Shown here: positions 37,434 to 46,276 of the stretch, in pieces
How the letters are laid out: each line of letters starts with the position of its first letter
How positions within the stretch are numbered: the first letter of the stretch is position 1
Assembly: GCF_000980895.1 (NCBI RefSeq)
Contig: NZ_LAZX01000094.1
Location: forward strand, 496,001 to 560,000
Direction: 5' to 3'
Length of the DNA stretch: 64,000 bases
DNA from: Sphingomonas sp. Ag1
GTDB taxonomy: Bacteria > Pseudomonadota > Alphaproteobacteria > Sphingomonadales > Sphingomonadaceae
The notes under the pieces: generated by a model
The model's input: the letters and a program-made list of their open reading frames with translations, nothing else
Database searches by the model: none
Told to the model about the DNA's origin: nothing
Made by a program: the position numbers and the translations under genes

Positions 37434-37874
37434 TCAGGTCTCCAGCGCTGCCGTATCGATCCGCCGCAGCATGGCCACGAACCGGTCCAACTCGGCACGC
37501 GTAAACCGAGCGAATATCTTGCTCTCGAGTTCCAGCGCCTTGGGCGCGACGCTGGCGTAAAGATCGCGCCCTTCATCCGTCAGCGACAGGTGATGCGACC
37601 TCTTGTCTCCCGGATTGGGCGCGCGCGCGAGAAGTCCGCGCTCGACCAGCGCGATCGCCGCGCGGCTGACCGTCACCTTGTCCATTCGGGTGCGCTCGCC
37701 AATTTCGGCCTGGGTGATCGCTTCCACCTCGGCGATCACGGCCACTAGCCGCCATTCGGGAATGGTGAGCCCGAACAGCGATTCATAGGCCTTGGCGATG
37801 CGGTCACTCACCAGGTTTGAGGTGATCGACAGCCGATAGGGCAGGAACCGGTCAAGCACGAGCTGGTTGGTCAT
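37434..37874 (-). CDS. MarR-family transcriptional regulator
   Basis: A 146-residue winged-helix repressor. The HTH is ITQAEIGERTRMDKVTVSRA, followed by the wing LARAPNPGDKRSHHLSLTDEG, and helices at both ends give the dimer interface. It is divergent from hppD with 78 bp between starts, and this gap contains two inverted copies of a 15-bp motif. It is therefore a likely regulator of the homogentisate genes and of itself plus the ROK kinase. The ATG at 37874 is used because the frame beyond it lies inside the shared operator. Confidence 0.9.
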   Translation of the reverse strand: MTNQLVLDRFLPYRLSITSNLVSDRIAKAYESLFGLTIPEWRLVAVIAEVEAITQAEIGERTRMDKVTVSRAAIALVERGLLARAPNPGDKRSHHLSLTDEGRDLYASVAPKALELESKIFARFTRAELDRFVAMLRRIDTAALET

Positions 37875-37879
37875 GAAGC

Positions 37880-37940
37880 AACCGGTAGCATTTGACACGG
37901 ATCGCTCAAGCCGCGATCATAGTCACAAATGTTACCAATT
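37880..37940. promoter_or_regulatory. Candidate MarR operator pair in the marR-hppD promoter
   Basis: AACCGGTAGCATTTG (37880-37894) and CAAATGTTACCAATT (37926-37940) are inverted copies that agree at 12 of 15 positions, with 11-base cores differing at one. They flank the divergent promoter symmetrically, as expected for a regulator that acts on both directions. Assignment to the adjacent MarR protein is inference. Confidence 0.55.
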
Positions 37941-37952
37941 GAGGATGCGCCA

Positions 37953-38990
37953 ATGTCTGCCGACAACCCACTCGGCCTCAACGGCTTTGAATTTGTGGAA
38001 TTTACCTCGCCCGACCCAGAGGCGATGGCGAAGCAGTTCGAGCAGCTGGGCTTCGTGCCAACGCACCGTCACCCGACGAAAAACATCACCCGCTACAAGC
38101 AGGGCCGCATCAACCTGATGCTGAACCGCGACGAGGCAGGGCGGGTGAAGCAGTTCCGCAACGAACACGGCGCCTCGGCCAGCGCGATGGCGTTCCGCGT
38201 CGCCGATCCGAAGAAGGCGCTGGAATGGGCGCTCGCCAACGGTGGCAAGCCGACCGAGGAAGACGACACCGTCATCATGGGGATTGGCGGCTCGTACCTC
38301 TATTTCATCCAGGACGGCATCGACCTGTATGAGAACTGGGCCGAGTTCGACGGCTGGCGCGAGGCGGAGGCGAAGAACAACGTCGGGCTCGATCTGCTCG
38401 ATCACCTCACCCACAATGTCCGCCGCGGCCAGATGCAGGTGTGGAGCCAGTTCTACCGCACGCTCTTCAACTTCGAGGAGCAGAAGTATTTCGACATCAA
38501 GGGCAAGGCGACCGGCCTGTTCAGCCAGGCGATGATCGCGCCCGACAAGGCAATCCGGATCCCGCTGAACGAAAGCCAGGACGACAATTCGCAGATCGAG
38601 GAATTCATCCGCGAATATCAGGGCGAAGGCATCCAGCACCTCGCACTGACCACCGACGACATCTACGACACGGTCGAGCGGCTGCGCGCGCGCGGCGTCA
38701 AGCTGCAGGACACGATCGAGACTTATTACGAGCTGGTCGACAAGCGCGTCCCCGGCCACGGCGAGGATCTCGAGCGGCTGCGCAAGAACCGCATCCTGAT
38801 CGACGGCTCGGTCGAGAATGACGAGGGCATCCTGCTCCAGATCTTCACCGAAAACATGTTCGGCCCGATCTTCTTCGAGATCATCCAGCGCAAGGGCAAC
38901 GAAGGCTTCGGCAACGGCAACTTCCAGGCGCTGTTCGAAAGCATCGAGCTGGATCAGATCCGTCGGGGCGTGATTAAGGTCGATGCCTGA
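37953..38990 (+). CDS. hppD: 4-hydroxyphenylpyruvate dioxygenase
   Basis: A 345-residue non-heme iron dioxygenase that converts 4-hydroxyphenylpyruvate to homogentisate in tyrosine breakdown. It has the two-domain vicinal-oxygen-chelate fold. Iron ligands are visible as His in LLDHLTHNV, His in GIQHLALTT and Glu in FFEIIQRKG near the C-terminus. The start at ATG 37953 follows an AGGA eight bases upstream. It is the first gene after the MarR-operator region; hmgA follows after three hairpins. Confidence 0.95.
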   Translation: MSADNPLGLNGFEFVEFTSPDPEAMAKQFEQLGFVPTHRHPTKNITRYKQGRINLMLNRDEAGRVKQFRNEHGASASAMAFRVADPKKALEWALANGGKPTEEDDTVIMGIGGSYLYFIQDGIDLYENWAEFDGWREAEAKNNVGLDLLDHLTHNVRRGQMQVWSQFYRTLFNFEEQKYFDIKGKATGLFSQAMIAPDKAIRIPLNESQDDNSQIEEFIREYQGEGIQHLALTTDDIYDTVERLRARGVKLQDTIETYYELVDKRVPGHGEDLERLRKNRILIDGSVENDEGILLQIFTENMFGPIFFEIIQRKGNEGFGNGNFQALFESIELDQIRRGVIKVDA

Positions 38991-38995
38991 CCGAT

Positions 38996-39017
38996 GATCG
39001 AGGCGTCTGCCTCGATC
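38996..39017. repeat. Hairpin 1 between hppD and hmgA
   Basis: GATCGAGGC / GCCTCGATC, nine base pairs with a GTCT loop, six nt after the hppD stop. Terminator-like stem without a U tract. Confidence 0.5.
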
Positions 39018-39022
39018 GAGGT

Positions 39023-39040
39023 GCGGCGCTCCGGCGCCGC
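39023..39040. repeat. Hairpin 2 between hppD and hmgA
   Basis: GCGGCGC / GCGCCGC with a TCCG tetraloop, directly after hairpin 1. Confidence 0.5.
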
Positions 39041-39055
39041 CATCGACCGGCCAGC

Positions 39056-39091
39056 GCGGCAAAGCCGGCGCACAAGGCGCGGCTTTGCCGC
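39056..39091. repeat. Hairpin 3 between hppD and hmgA
   Basis: GCGGCAAAGCC / GGCTTTGCCGC, eleven base pairs with a 14-nt loop, 68 nt upstream of the hmgA start. The three stems could partly terminate or process the transcript and so set different hppD and hmgA levels. Confidence 0.5.
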
Positions 39092-39159
39092 GTCTGACGC
39101 GCCGGCGAGCCCCACCAACCGACACCCGTAATCAAAAACAAAACCCGCCCGAGGTGAGG

Positions 39160-40449
39160 ATGCCTAACGACACCACCGCCCACTACACCCCCGGCTTCGG
39201 CAATCATGTCGCGACCGAGGCGGTGCGAGGCGCCCTCCCCATCGGCCGCAACTCGCCGCAAAAGCCGCCCTTCGGCCTTTACGCGGAGCAGCTCTCCGGC
39301 ACCGCCTTCACCGCGCCGCGCCACGAGAACCGCCGCTCGTGGCTCTATCGCCTGCGCCCCTCGGCCGAGCACCCGCCGTTCACCCGCTACGAAAGCGCCG
39401 TGCGGTTCGCGCCGGGCACGGTCAAGGAACCGCTCGCCCCCAATCGCCTTCGCTGGGATCCCGTAGGCGGTGACACTGGCGTCGATCTGATCGACGGCAT
39501 GACGACGATGCTCGCCAATCGTGATCCCGCCGACCTCGAAGGCGTCGCGATCCACCTCTACGCCGCCGATCGCGACATGGAGAACCGCGTCTTCGTCGAC
39601 GCGGACGGCGAATTGCTGTTCGTGCCGCAGGAAGGCCGGCTGGCGCTGCTGACGGAGCTTGGCCGGATCGACATCGCGCCTGGGCAGATCGCGCTGGTTC
39701 CCCGCGGCGTCCGCTTCCGCGCGCTGCTGCCGGACGGCTCAGCCCGCGGTTATGCGCTGGAAAATCACGGCGCGATGTTCCGCCTGCCCGATCTCGGGCC
39801 GATCGGCGCCAATGGCCTCGCCAACCCGCGCGATTTCGAGACGCCGAACGCCTGGTTCGAGGATCGCGACGAGCGTTTCGAGGTGATCCAGAAGTATTTC
39901 GGCAACCTGTGGCATACCGAGCTTCATCACTCCCCGCTCGATGTGGTCGCCTGGCATGGCAATCTCGCGCCGTGGCGCTACGATCTGGCGCATTTTAACA
40001 CCATCAACACCGTCAGCTTCGACCATCCCGATCCGTCGATCTTCACCGTGCTGACCTCGCCCAGCGACGTGCCCGGCCGCGCCAATGCCGATTTCGTGAT
40101 CTTCCCGCCGCGCTGGATGGTGGCGGAGGACACGTTCCGCCCACCCTGGTTCCACCGCAACATCATGTCCGAGGCCATGGGCCTCATCACCGGCGCCTAT
40201 GACGCCAAGGCGGAGGGCTTTCGCCCCGGCGGCCTCTCGCTCCACAATCTGCTGAGCGGCCATGGGCCGGACAAGGCGACGTGGGATGCCGCATCCAACG
40301 CCGATCTGAAGCCGCACAAGATCGGCGGCACCATGGCCTTCATGCTGGAAAGCTGCTGGCCCTATCGCCCAACCGCCTTCGCGCTCGAGCACGCCCAGCC
40401 TGATTACGACGCCTGCTGGGCCGATTTCCCCAAGGCGAAGCTCCCCTGA
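39160..40449 (+). CDS. hmgA: Homogentisate 1,2-dioxygenase
   Basis: A 429-residue enzyme that opens the homogentisate ring to maleylacetoacetate. The start [68 protein letters not shown] and [12 protein letters not shown] are diagnostic, and the His and Glu iron ligands lie in the last two motifs. GAGG about six bases upstream and the conserved N-terminus set the ATG at 39160. Its TGA overlaps the presumed CTG start of the Rieske gene. Confidence 0.96.
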   Translation: MPNDTTAHYTPGFGNHVATEAVRGALPIGRNSPQKPPFGLYAEQLSGTAFTAPRHENRRSWLYRLRPSAEHPPFTRYESAVRFAPGTVKEPLAPNRLRWDPVGGDTGVDLIDGMTTMLANRDPADLEGVAIHLYAADRDMENRVFVDADGELLFVPQEGRLALLTELGRIDIAPGQIALVPRGVRFRALLPDGSARGYALENHGAMFRLPDLGPIGANGLANPRDFETPNAWFEDRDERFEVIQKYFGNLWHTELHHSPLDVVAWHGNLAPWRYDLAHFNTINTVSFDHPDPSIFTVLTSPSDVPGRANADFVIFPPRWMVAEDTFRPPWFHRNIMSEAMGLITGAYDAKAEGFRPGGLSLHNLLSGHGPDKATWDAASNADLKPHKIGGTMAFMLESCWPYRPTAFALEHAQPDYDACWADFPKAKLP

Positions 40450-40796
40450 CCGAGCGTCTTACCGCCACGCCGGCCGGCATCGCGCTCGGCCCGCTCGATC
40501 AGATCGCGGACGGCGCCGCGCGCAGCTTCGTCATCGAAATGCGCGCCGGCCGCTTCCACGGTTTCGCCGTCCGCCGCGGCGACCAGGTGTTCGGCTATGT
40601 CGATCGCTGTCCGCACATGGGCCTGCCGCTCGCACAGAAGCTCGACGATTATGTCGCTGCGGATCGCATCGCATGCAGCTGGCACGGCGCGCTGTTCGAT
40701 ATCGAGAGCGGCGCGTGCGCCGGTGGCCCCTGCCCCGGCACCACCTTGACGCGGTGGCCCCTTACGGTGGAGGCTGGCACGATAATTACAGGGTGA
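40446..40796 (+). CDS. Rieske 2Fe-2S protein with probable CTG start
   Basis: A 116-residue single-domain Rieske protein. Cluster ligands are CPHMG and [13 protein letters not shown], 17 residues apart. It may serve as an electron donor or have a role with the adjacent hydrolase and dioxygenase. The fold needs the [18 protein letters not shown] segment, yet between the upstream in-frame stop at 40401 and the first ATG at 40539 there is no ATG, GTG or TTG. CTG at 40446 forms a CTGA overlap with the hmgA stop, exactly where a coupled start is expected. The short version from 40539 would lose the first strands. Confidence 0.7.
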   Translation: MTERLTATPAGIALGPLDQIADGAARSFVIEMRAGRFHGFAVRRGDQVFGYVDRCPHMGLPLAQKLDDYVAADRIACSWHGALFDIESGACAGGPCPGTTLTRWPLTVEAGTIITG

Positions 40797-40806
40797 GGGA
40801 GAGGCC

Positions 40807-41682
40807 ATGAAGGCGCGCGCGAACGGCATGGAGCTGGAATATGAATCGTTCGGCAACCCCGCCGATCCCACTATCCTCCTCATCATGGGCCTGGGCGCAC
40901 AGCTGACGCTCTGGTCGCTCCCGTTCGTCGAGGCGCTGGTCGAACGCGGCTTTCACGTCGTCCGCTATGACAATCGCGACGTCGGCCTGTCGACCAAGCT
41001 CGATCACGCCCGCCCGCCCCGCATCGGCATGTTGGTACTCCAGCGCCTGCTACGCCTGCGCCCGCGTGTACCGTATACGATCGGCGACATGGCAGCCGAC
41101 GCCGCCGGCCTGCTGGACGCGCTGGGGATCGAAAAGGCGCATATTGTCGGCGCCTCGATGGGCGGGATGATCGCGCAGGTCTTCGCTGCCACCTATCCCG
41201 ATCGCACGCTGTCGCTCACCTCGATCATGTCCACCACCGGCAATCCCCGGCTGTCGCGCGCCTCGCGCGAAGCGATGGATGTCCTCGTCAACCGCCCCAA
41301 AACGGACGACTTCGAGGCGCTCGTCGCCCATGGCGTCCGCGCGTCCAAGGTGCTTGCCGGCCCCGCCTTTCCGGTGGAGCCCGAGGTGCTGGAAGCGCGC
41401 GTACGCGAAACGATCCAGCGTTCGAACTATCCCGATGGCTTCGCGCGGCAAGTGGCCGCGATCGTCGCCGACGGCGATCGGCGCGAGCGGCTGAAGACGA
41501 TCAAGGCGCCCGCGGTCGTCATCCACGGCACCGACGACACGCTGGTGCCGATCGACGGCGGCCGCGATACCGCCGCCAGCATCCCGGGCGCGCGGCTGGT
41601 GGAGGTTCGCGGCATGGGCCACAACGTGCCCGTTGAGGTCATCCCCGAGATCGTCGACGCGATCGAAAGCGTCGCGCGGTGA
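40807..41682 (+). CDS. Alpha/beta-hydrolase
   Basis: A 291-residue cytosolic hydrolase. LLIMGLGAQLTLWSLPF holds the oxyanion region, GASMGGM the nucleophile Ser, HGTDDTLVP the Asp and MGHNVPVE the His. It resembles the esterase group around RdmC/polyketide methylesterases. Its location in the homogentisate cluster does not reveal the substrate; fumarylacetoacetase belongs to a different fold. It overlaps the next gene by 4 nt (GTGA). Confidence 0.85.
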   Translation: MKARANGMELEYESFGNPADPTILLIMGLGAQLTLWSLPFVEALVERGFHVVRYDNRDVGLSTKLDHARPPRIGMLVLQRLLRLRPRVPYTIGDMAADAAGLLDALGIEKAHIVGASMGGMIAQVFAATYPDRTLSLTSIMSTTGNPRLSRASREAMDVLVNRPKTDDFEALVAHGVRASKVLAGPAFPVEPEVLEARVRETIQRSNYPDGFARQVAAIVADGDRRERLKTIKAPAVVIHGTDDTLVPIDGGRDTAASIPGARLVEVRGMGHNVPVEVIPEIVDAIESVAR

Positions 41683-42323
41683 GCGGCCGCACGCTCCGCA
41701 TCGATTTCGTCTCCGACGTCGTCTGTCCCTGGTGCCTGATCGGCCTCGCCAACCTCGAACGCGCGCTCGCCAACCTTGGCGACGAGGTACCGGTGGAACT
41801 CGTCTTCCACCCGCTCCAGCTAAACCCCGGCCTCCCGCCGGAAGGCGAACTGGCGGCCGACAATATCGCCCGCAAATATGGCATCACGCCCGATCAGGCG
41901 CGCCGCCGCGGCGGCGGCGTGCGGGCGGCGGCGGAGGCCGCCGGCGTATCGATGGCTGGCCGACCGGATCGGCTCTACGACACGTTCGACGCGCATCGCC
42001 TGCTTCATTGGGCGGGGCACCAAGGGCGGCAATTGGCGCTCAAACATGCGCTTCTGCGTGCATATTTCGACCAGGGGCGTGCAATCTCCGACCATCACGT
42101 GCTGGCCGATGCCGCCGCTGGTGCAGGTTTGGACAGGGAAATGGCGCTCCAGATCCTCGCCCGGGGCGATTTTGCGGCCGAGGTGGCCGATGACGAGATC
42201 GAATGGCGGTCCGAAGGCATCGCCTCCGTCCCTACCATGGTGATCGACCGCGAATTCGTCATCAACGGCGCCCAGGAACCCGATCGCATCGAGCGCGCGC
42301 TGCGGAAACTGGCCGCGCGCTAG
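41679..42323 (+). CDS. DsbA-family FrnE-like oxidoreductase
   Basis: A 214-residue thioredoxin-fold protein with active-site CPWC in DVVCPWCLIGL, a helical insertion and a cis-proline loop SVPTMVID. This is the FrnE/2-hydroxychromene isomerase-like branch of DsbA proteins, which are cytoplasmic because no signal peptide is present. Its role may be thiol-disulfide exchange or polyketide-type isomerisation. The GTG start overlaps the hydrolase stop. Confidence 0.88.
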   Translation: MSGRTLRIDFVSDVVCPWCLIGLANLERALANLGDEVPVELVFHPLQLNPGLPPEGELAADNIARKYGITPDQARRRGGGVRAAAEAAGVSMAGRPDRLYDTFDAHRLLHWAGHQGRQLALKHALLRAYFDQGRAISDHHVLADAAAGAGLDREMALQILARGDFAAEVADDEIEWRSEGIASVPTMVIDREFVINGAQEPDRIERALRKLAAR

Positions 42324-42359
42324 CCGCCATCTTGGCTCGATCCGCTTAGGGGCATGGGC

Positions 42360-42992
42360 TCAGAATGGCGCCGCCACGGCCTTCTGCGCCTCCTTCGCGC
42401 GCGAAAACCCGTCGCGTGCCTTCAGCCGCTCCCAATAAGCGGCGACTTGCGGCGGAAAGCCATTGTCGATCTTCAGGCTCTTGGCGAGGAGCAGTGCGTA
42501 ACCCACGGAAATTTCGGCCGCCGTGAAGCGTCCGCCGACCAGGTATTCGCGGTCCCCCAGCGCCCGCTCCACATGCCGCAGCCGTGAGTGGAACCACTGC
42601 GCATAATCATCCGCCGCCTGCGGCAGGCGCCGCTCCGGCGGCTCCAGCATGCGATATCGCAGCACCAACGTCTGCGGGAAGGTCAGCGTCGCCTCGCCGA
42701 AATGCAGCCAGTTCAGCCACACGCCATAGTCGGGCGAGCCAGGCTCCACCACCAGATCATTCGGGCCCGCACGCGTCGCGAGATACTGAACGATCGCGGC
42801 CGATTCCGTCATCCGCGTCTCGCCTTCCACCAGCAGCGGGATCGTGCCGAGCGGATTGACGTCGAGGTAAGACGGCTCGCGCACCCGCGGCGGGAACGGC
42901 AGCAGGTGGAGCTTATAGTCGAGCCCCAGTTCCTCCAGCGCCCACAGCGCCCGAAAGGATCGCGCATCCGCGCAGTGATACAGTTCGATCAT
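42360..42992 (-). CDS. Glutathione S-transferase family protein
   Basis: A 210-residue GST with an N-terminal thioredoxin domain (IELYHCADARSFRALWALEE, LDVNPLGTIPLLVEG, TESAAIVQYL) and a helical C-terminal domain (EYLVGGRFTAAEISVGYAL). The catalytic position is Cys or Ser near residues 7-11, as in beta or nu-type bacterial GSTs. It is not the zeta-type maleylacetoacetate isomerase, which has an SSCSxR-like motif, even though it lies next to the homogentisate genes. Convergent with the DsbA-like gene. Confidence 0.85.
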   Translation of the reverse strand: MIELYHCADARSFRALWALEELGLDYKLHLLPFPPRVREPSYLDVNPLGTIPLLVEGETRMTESAAIVQYLATRAGPNDLVVEPGSPDYGVWLNWLHFGEATLTFPQTLVLRYRMLEPPERRLPQAADDYAQWFHSRLRHVERALGDREYLVGGRFTAAEISVGYALLLAKSLKIDNGFPPQVAAYWERLKARDGFSRAKEAQKAVAAPF

Positions 42993-43005
42993 CGTGTCCC
43001 CCAAA

Positions 43006-46000
43006 TCACCAGGTATCGATATAGCGGCCAGACCGGCGCGCCGGCGTCGAGGCGAGCCCGCGCAGCAGCCAGGCCCGCGTGTCCGCCGGGTCGATCACCG
43101 CGTCGATCTCAAGGAACTGAGCCACTGACACAGCTTTGCCGCGCTCGTATGAATGCGCGACAAGTTCTTGATATCGCGCCTCTCGTGCCTCGGCATCCTG
43201 GATTGCCTCAAGCTCCTTCCGGTAGCCGAGTCGAACCGCCCCTTCGAGCCCCATGCCCCCGAACTCACCGGTCGGCCACGCGACGGTGAACGGCCCGGCA
43301 TGGAGCGATCCGCCCGCCATCCCCTGCGCGCCAAGCCCGTATGCCTTGCGCACCACGACCGTGAAGATCGGGACAGACAGCGCCGCCCCGACCACGAACA
43401 TGCGCGAGGCACGGCGGATCGGCGCGGTCTTCTCCGCCTCCGGCCCGACCATGAAGCCAGGCGTGTCGCACAGCGAGACGATCGGCACGCCGAACGCGTC
43501 GCACAGCTGAAAGAAGCGCGCCGCCTTGTCCGCACCTTCCGCGTCAATTGCGCCCGACAAGTAGCGGCAATTATTGGCAATCACGCCCACGGCACGGCCG
43601 TCCAGCCGCGCCAGCCCGGTGATCATCCCCTTCGCCCAGCCACCGCGCAGCTCGATGAAGGAACCAGTGTCGAACAGCCCGTCGATCGCGCGGCGGATGT
43701 CGAACACGCGCAGCCGATTCTCTGGCACCACGTGCCGCAACAGCCGCTGGTCCGGCGCATCTCCGCCCGCCACCCGCCCCTGGAAAAACGACAGCAGCCG
43801 CCGCGCGAGATCGGTCGCCTCCGCCTCATCCTCTGCCAGCACGTCGATCGCACCGCTGTTCCAATGCACCTCGACCGGCCCGACTTCCTTGGGCGAATAG
43901 ACGCCGAGCCCACCGCCCTCGATCATTGCCGGGCCACCGACGCCGATATGCGCGTCGCGCGTGGCGATCGTGATGTCGCAGCTGCCGAACAGCACGGCAT
44001 TGCCCGCAAAGGAATAGCCCGACGTGATGCCGATCCTCGGCGCAACACCGGACAGCGCGGCAAAGCGGCTGAACGTCGGCACGTCGAGCCCCGTCGCGCC
44101 GACCGAATCGACGTCCCCCGGCCGTCCCCCGCCGCCCTCGGTATAGAAGACGATCGGCAGCTTCAGCTCGCCCGCAATACCGAGCAGCCGATCGGTCTTG
44201 CGGTGGTTCATATGGCCCTGCGTGCCCGCCAGCACGGTATAGTCATAGGCGAGGCCAAGGCACTTGGCGGCTTCCTCGCCATGATCCGCGGCATTCACCG
44301 TGCCGATCCCGCCGATCAGGCCGTCGGCGGGGGTGTTGCGCATCAGATCGTCGAGGGTCCGGCGCCGTCGCTGCGCCGCGATCGTCAGCGCGCCATATTC
44401 GATGAAGCTGCCCGGATCGAACAGGTCGTCGATATTCTCGCGCGCCGTGCGCTGGTTGGTGCGCCGCCGCCGCTCCACTGCCGCCGGGCGATTGGCGTCG
44501 AGCCCCAGCGCATGGCGTGCGCGCACCTCGGCCAAGTCGTCGCGAATCAGGTCGAGGTCGAGCGCCGCGGCTTCGGCCGCCACATCCTCGTCACCGCCGG
44601 CTGGCTCGATCGAAACGAACACCGCGCCCTCGTCGATCACCCGCCCGGACTCGGCCACGACCGCGCGTACCACGCCCCCGTGCGTCGCGATCACGGCATG
44701 CTGCATCTTCAGCGCTTCGATCGTCCCCACTTCGGCACCGCGCATCACCCGGTCCCCCGGCTGCACCCCGATCGCCACCACCACGCCAGCGAGCGGCGCG
44801 ACGATCGCCTGCGCGTCGACGGGCGCGGCGGGTGCTGCGGCAGCCACGGCAAAATCGCCGACGCTGCGATCGAACCAGCCGGTGTCTACGTCGCCCGCCG
44901 CCACCTCGGCGCGCGCGAGCAGCGCCGCATGCAGCGGCAGGTTCGTCGCAACACCCCCGATCTCGAATTCCGCCACCGCGCGCCGTGCCCGCGCCAGCGC
45001 CGATTCCCAGTCCGGCGCATGGACGATCAGCTTGGCGAGCAGCGAATCGAACCGTGGGTTGGCTGCCATGCCCGCCTTCAACGCGCCGTCGATGCGGATA
45101 CCCGGCCCGCCGGGCACCTCGACATTGCTAATGGTGCCGCCCGACGCACGCGGCATGCCGTCGGCACCGATCGTCTCGGCATTGATGCGCAGCTGGATCG
45201 CCACCCCGCGCGTTCCCGGCCGCTCCGCCGGCACGCTGCCGCCCTCGGCGAGACTAAGCTGGAGGGCCACAAGGTCCAGCCCGGTCACCTCCTCGGTCAC
45301 CGTATGCTCCACCTGAAGACGCGGGTTCACCTCGAGGAAAGCGAACGCCTCCGGATCATCAGCGGCGCGCTCCTTGTCGACCAGGAACTCCGCCGTCGCC
45401 AGCCCGACATAGCCGGTGTCTTCCAGCAGGCGTTCCGCGGCCCGCTCGATCCGCGCGGCAAGCGCCGGGTCGAGCGTTTGCGCCGGCGCAATCTCGATCA
45501 GCTTCTGGTGCCGCCGCTGCACCGTGCAATCCCGGGTACCGAGCGCGATCACCCGGTCGGCAGCATCGGCCGCAAGCTGCACCTCGATATGCCGCGCCGC
45601 AGGGATATAGCGTTCGACCATCACCTCGGCCGATCCGAACGCCGCCAGCGCCTCCGCGCCCGCCGCCTCGATCTGCGCCGCCAGCGTCGCCGGGTCGTGC
45701 ACGACGCGGATGCCGCGGCCACCGCCGCCGGCCAGTGCCTTCACCACCACCGGTCCCCTTGCCTCGGCCCCCTCGGCCAGCACCGGCACGCCCACCGCCT
45801 GCGCATGGCGCTTGGCGACCGCCTTGTCGCCGAACAGCGCCAGCAGCCTCGCCTCCGGGCCGACGAACAACAGCCCGGCCTTGGCACAAGCCTCGGCAAA
45901 AGCCGCATTCTCGCTGAGGAAGCCGTAGCCGGGATGAACCGCATCGCAGCCTGCCTCGCGCGCCGCGGCGATCATCGCATCAAGGGAAAGATAGGCCGCC

Positions 46001-46152
46001 GGACCTTCGCCGCTCAGTCCGATTGCGCGGTCAGCGGCGCGCACATGCGGCGCGCTCGCGTCATCGGCGGAATGAACCGCGACCGTCTCGATTCCCATGG
46101 CAGCAGCCGTGCGTGCGACACGAATCGCGATCTCGCCGCGGTTAGCGATCAA
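43006..46152 (-). CDS. Single-chain acyl-CoA carboxylase (BC-BCCP-CT fusion)
   Basis: At least 1048 residues: biotin carboxylase (MIANRGEIAIRVART, KALAGGGGRGIRVV, LEVNPRLQVEHTVTEEVTG), a biotinyl domain with the target lysine K482 in EALKMQH, and a complete carboxyltransferase (GAYD-like LAYDYTVLAGTQG, GVGGPAMIEGGGLGV, DTPGFMVGP). This order matches the single-chain long-chain acyl-CoA carboxylases. The annotated start is TTG 46152, but the coding frame plainly continues upstream as ATA-AAA-AGC-CTG (IKSL), and GAAAGGGAGAGGC ends just before an ACG at 46167. ACG or ATA is therefore the probable start. The following acyl-CoA genes suggest fatty or branched acyl-CoA metabolism. Confidence 0.92.
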   Translation of the reverse strand: MIANRGEIAIRVARTAAAMGIETVAVHSADDASAPHVRAADRAIGLSGEGPAAYLSLDAMIAAAREAGCDAVHPGYGFLSENAAFAEACAKAGLLFVGPEARLLALFGDKAVAKRHAQAVGVPVLAEGAEARGPVVVKALAGGGGRGIRVVHDPATLAAQIEAAGAEALAAFGSAEVMVERYIPAARHIEVQLAADAADRVIALGTRDCTVQRRHQKLIEIAPAQTLDPALAARIERAAERLLEDTGYVGLATAEFLVDKERAADDPEAFAFLEVNPRLQVEHTVTEEVTGLDLVALQLSLAEGGSVPAERPGTRGVAIQLRINAETIGADGMPRASGGTISNVEVPGGPGIRIDGALKAGMAANPRFDSLLAKLIVHAPDWESALARARRAVAEFEIGGVATNLPLHAALLARAEVAAGDVDTGWFDRSVGDFAVAAAAPAAPVDAQAIVAPLAGVVVAIGVQPGDRVMRGAEVGTIEALKMQHAVIATHGGVVRAVVAESGRVIDEGAVFVSIEPAGGDEDVAAEAAALDLDLIRDDLAEVRARHALGLDANRPAAVERRRRTNQRTARENIDDLFDPGSFIEYGALTIAAQRRRRTLDDLMRNTPADGLIGGIGTVNAADHGEEAAKCLGLAYDYTVLAGTQGHMNHRKTDRLLGIAGELKLPIVFYTEGGGGRPGDVDSVGATGLDVPTFSRFAALSGVAPRIGITSGYSFAGNAVLFGSCDITIATRDAHIGVGGPAMIEGGGLGVYSPKEVGPVEVHWNSGAIDVLAEDEAEATDLARRLLSFFQGRVAGGDAPDQRLLRHVVPENRLRVFDIRRAIDGLFDTGSFIELRGGWAKGMITGLARLDGRAVGVIANNCRYLSGAIDAEGADKAARFFQLCDAFGVPIVSLCDTPGFMVGPEAEKTAPIRRASRMFVVGAALSVPIFTVVVRKAYGLGAQGMAGGSLHAGPFTVAWPTGEFGGMGLEGAVRLGYRKELEAIQDAEAREARYQELVAHSYERGKAVSVAQFLEIDAVIDPADTRAWLLRGLASTPARRSGRYIDTW

Positions 46153-46276
46153 CAGGCTTTTTATCGTGCCTCTCCCTTTCAGCCTTCTTTCACGTCGTCA
46201 TGCCGAAGCATCAACCTCTTTTCGCCTCGGCTGTCCTGACGTGTAAGGGGCAGCAGAAGGTCGAACCCCGCGTTCG

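Noticed and set aside
42360..42992. Maleylacetoacetate isomerase (maiA)
   Set aside because: The protein is a GST, but the N-terminal active-site motif is not of the zeta class.
43153..46239. A 1028-codon open frame on the plus strand
   Set aside because: It lies exactly antisense to the carboxylase, has no family resemblance and arises from codon bias in GC-rich DNA.
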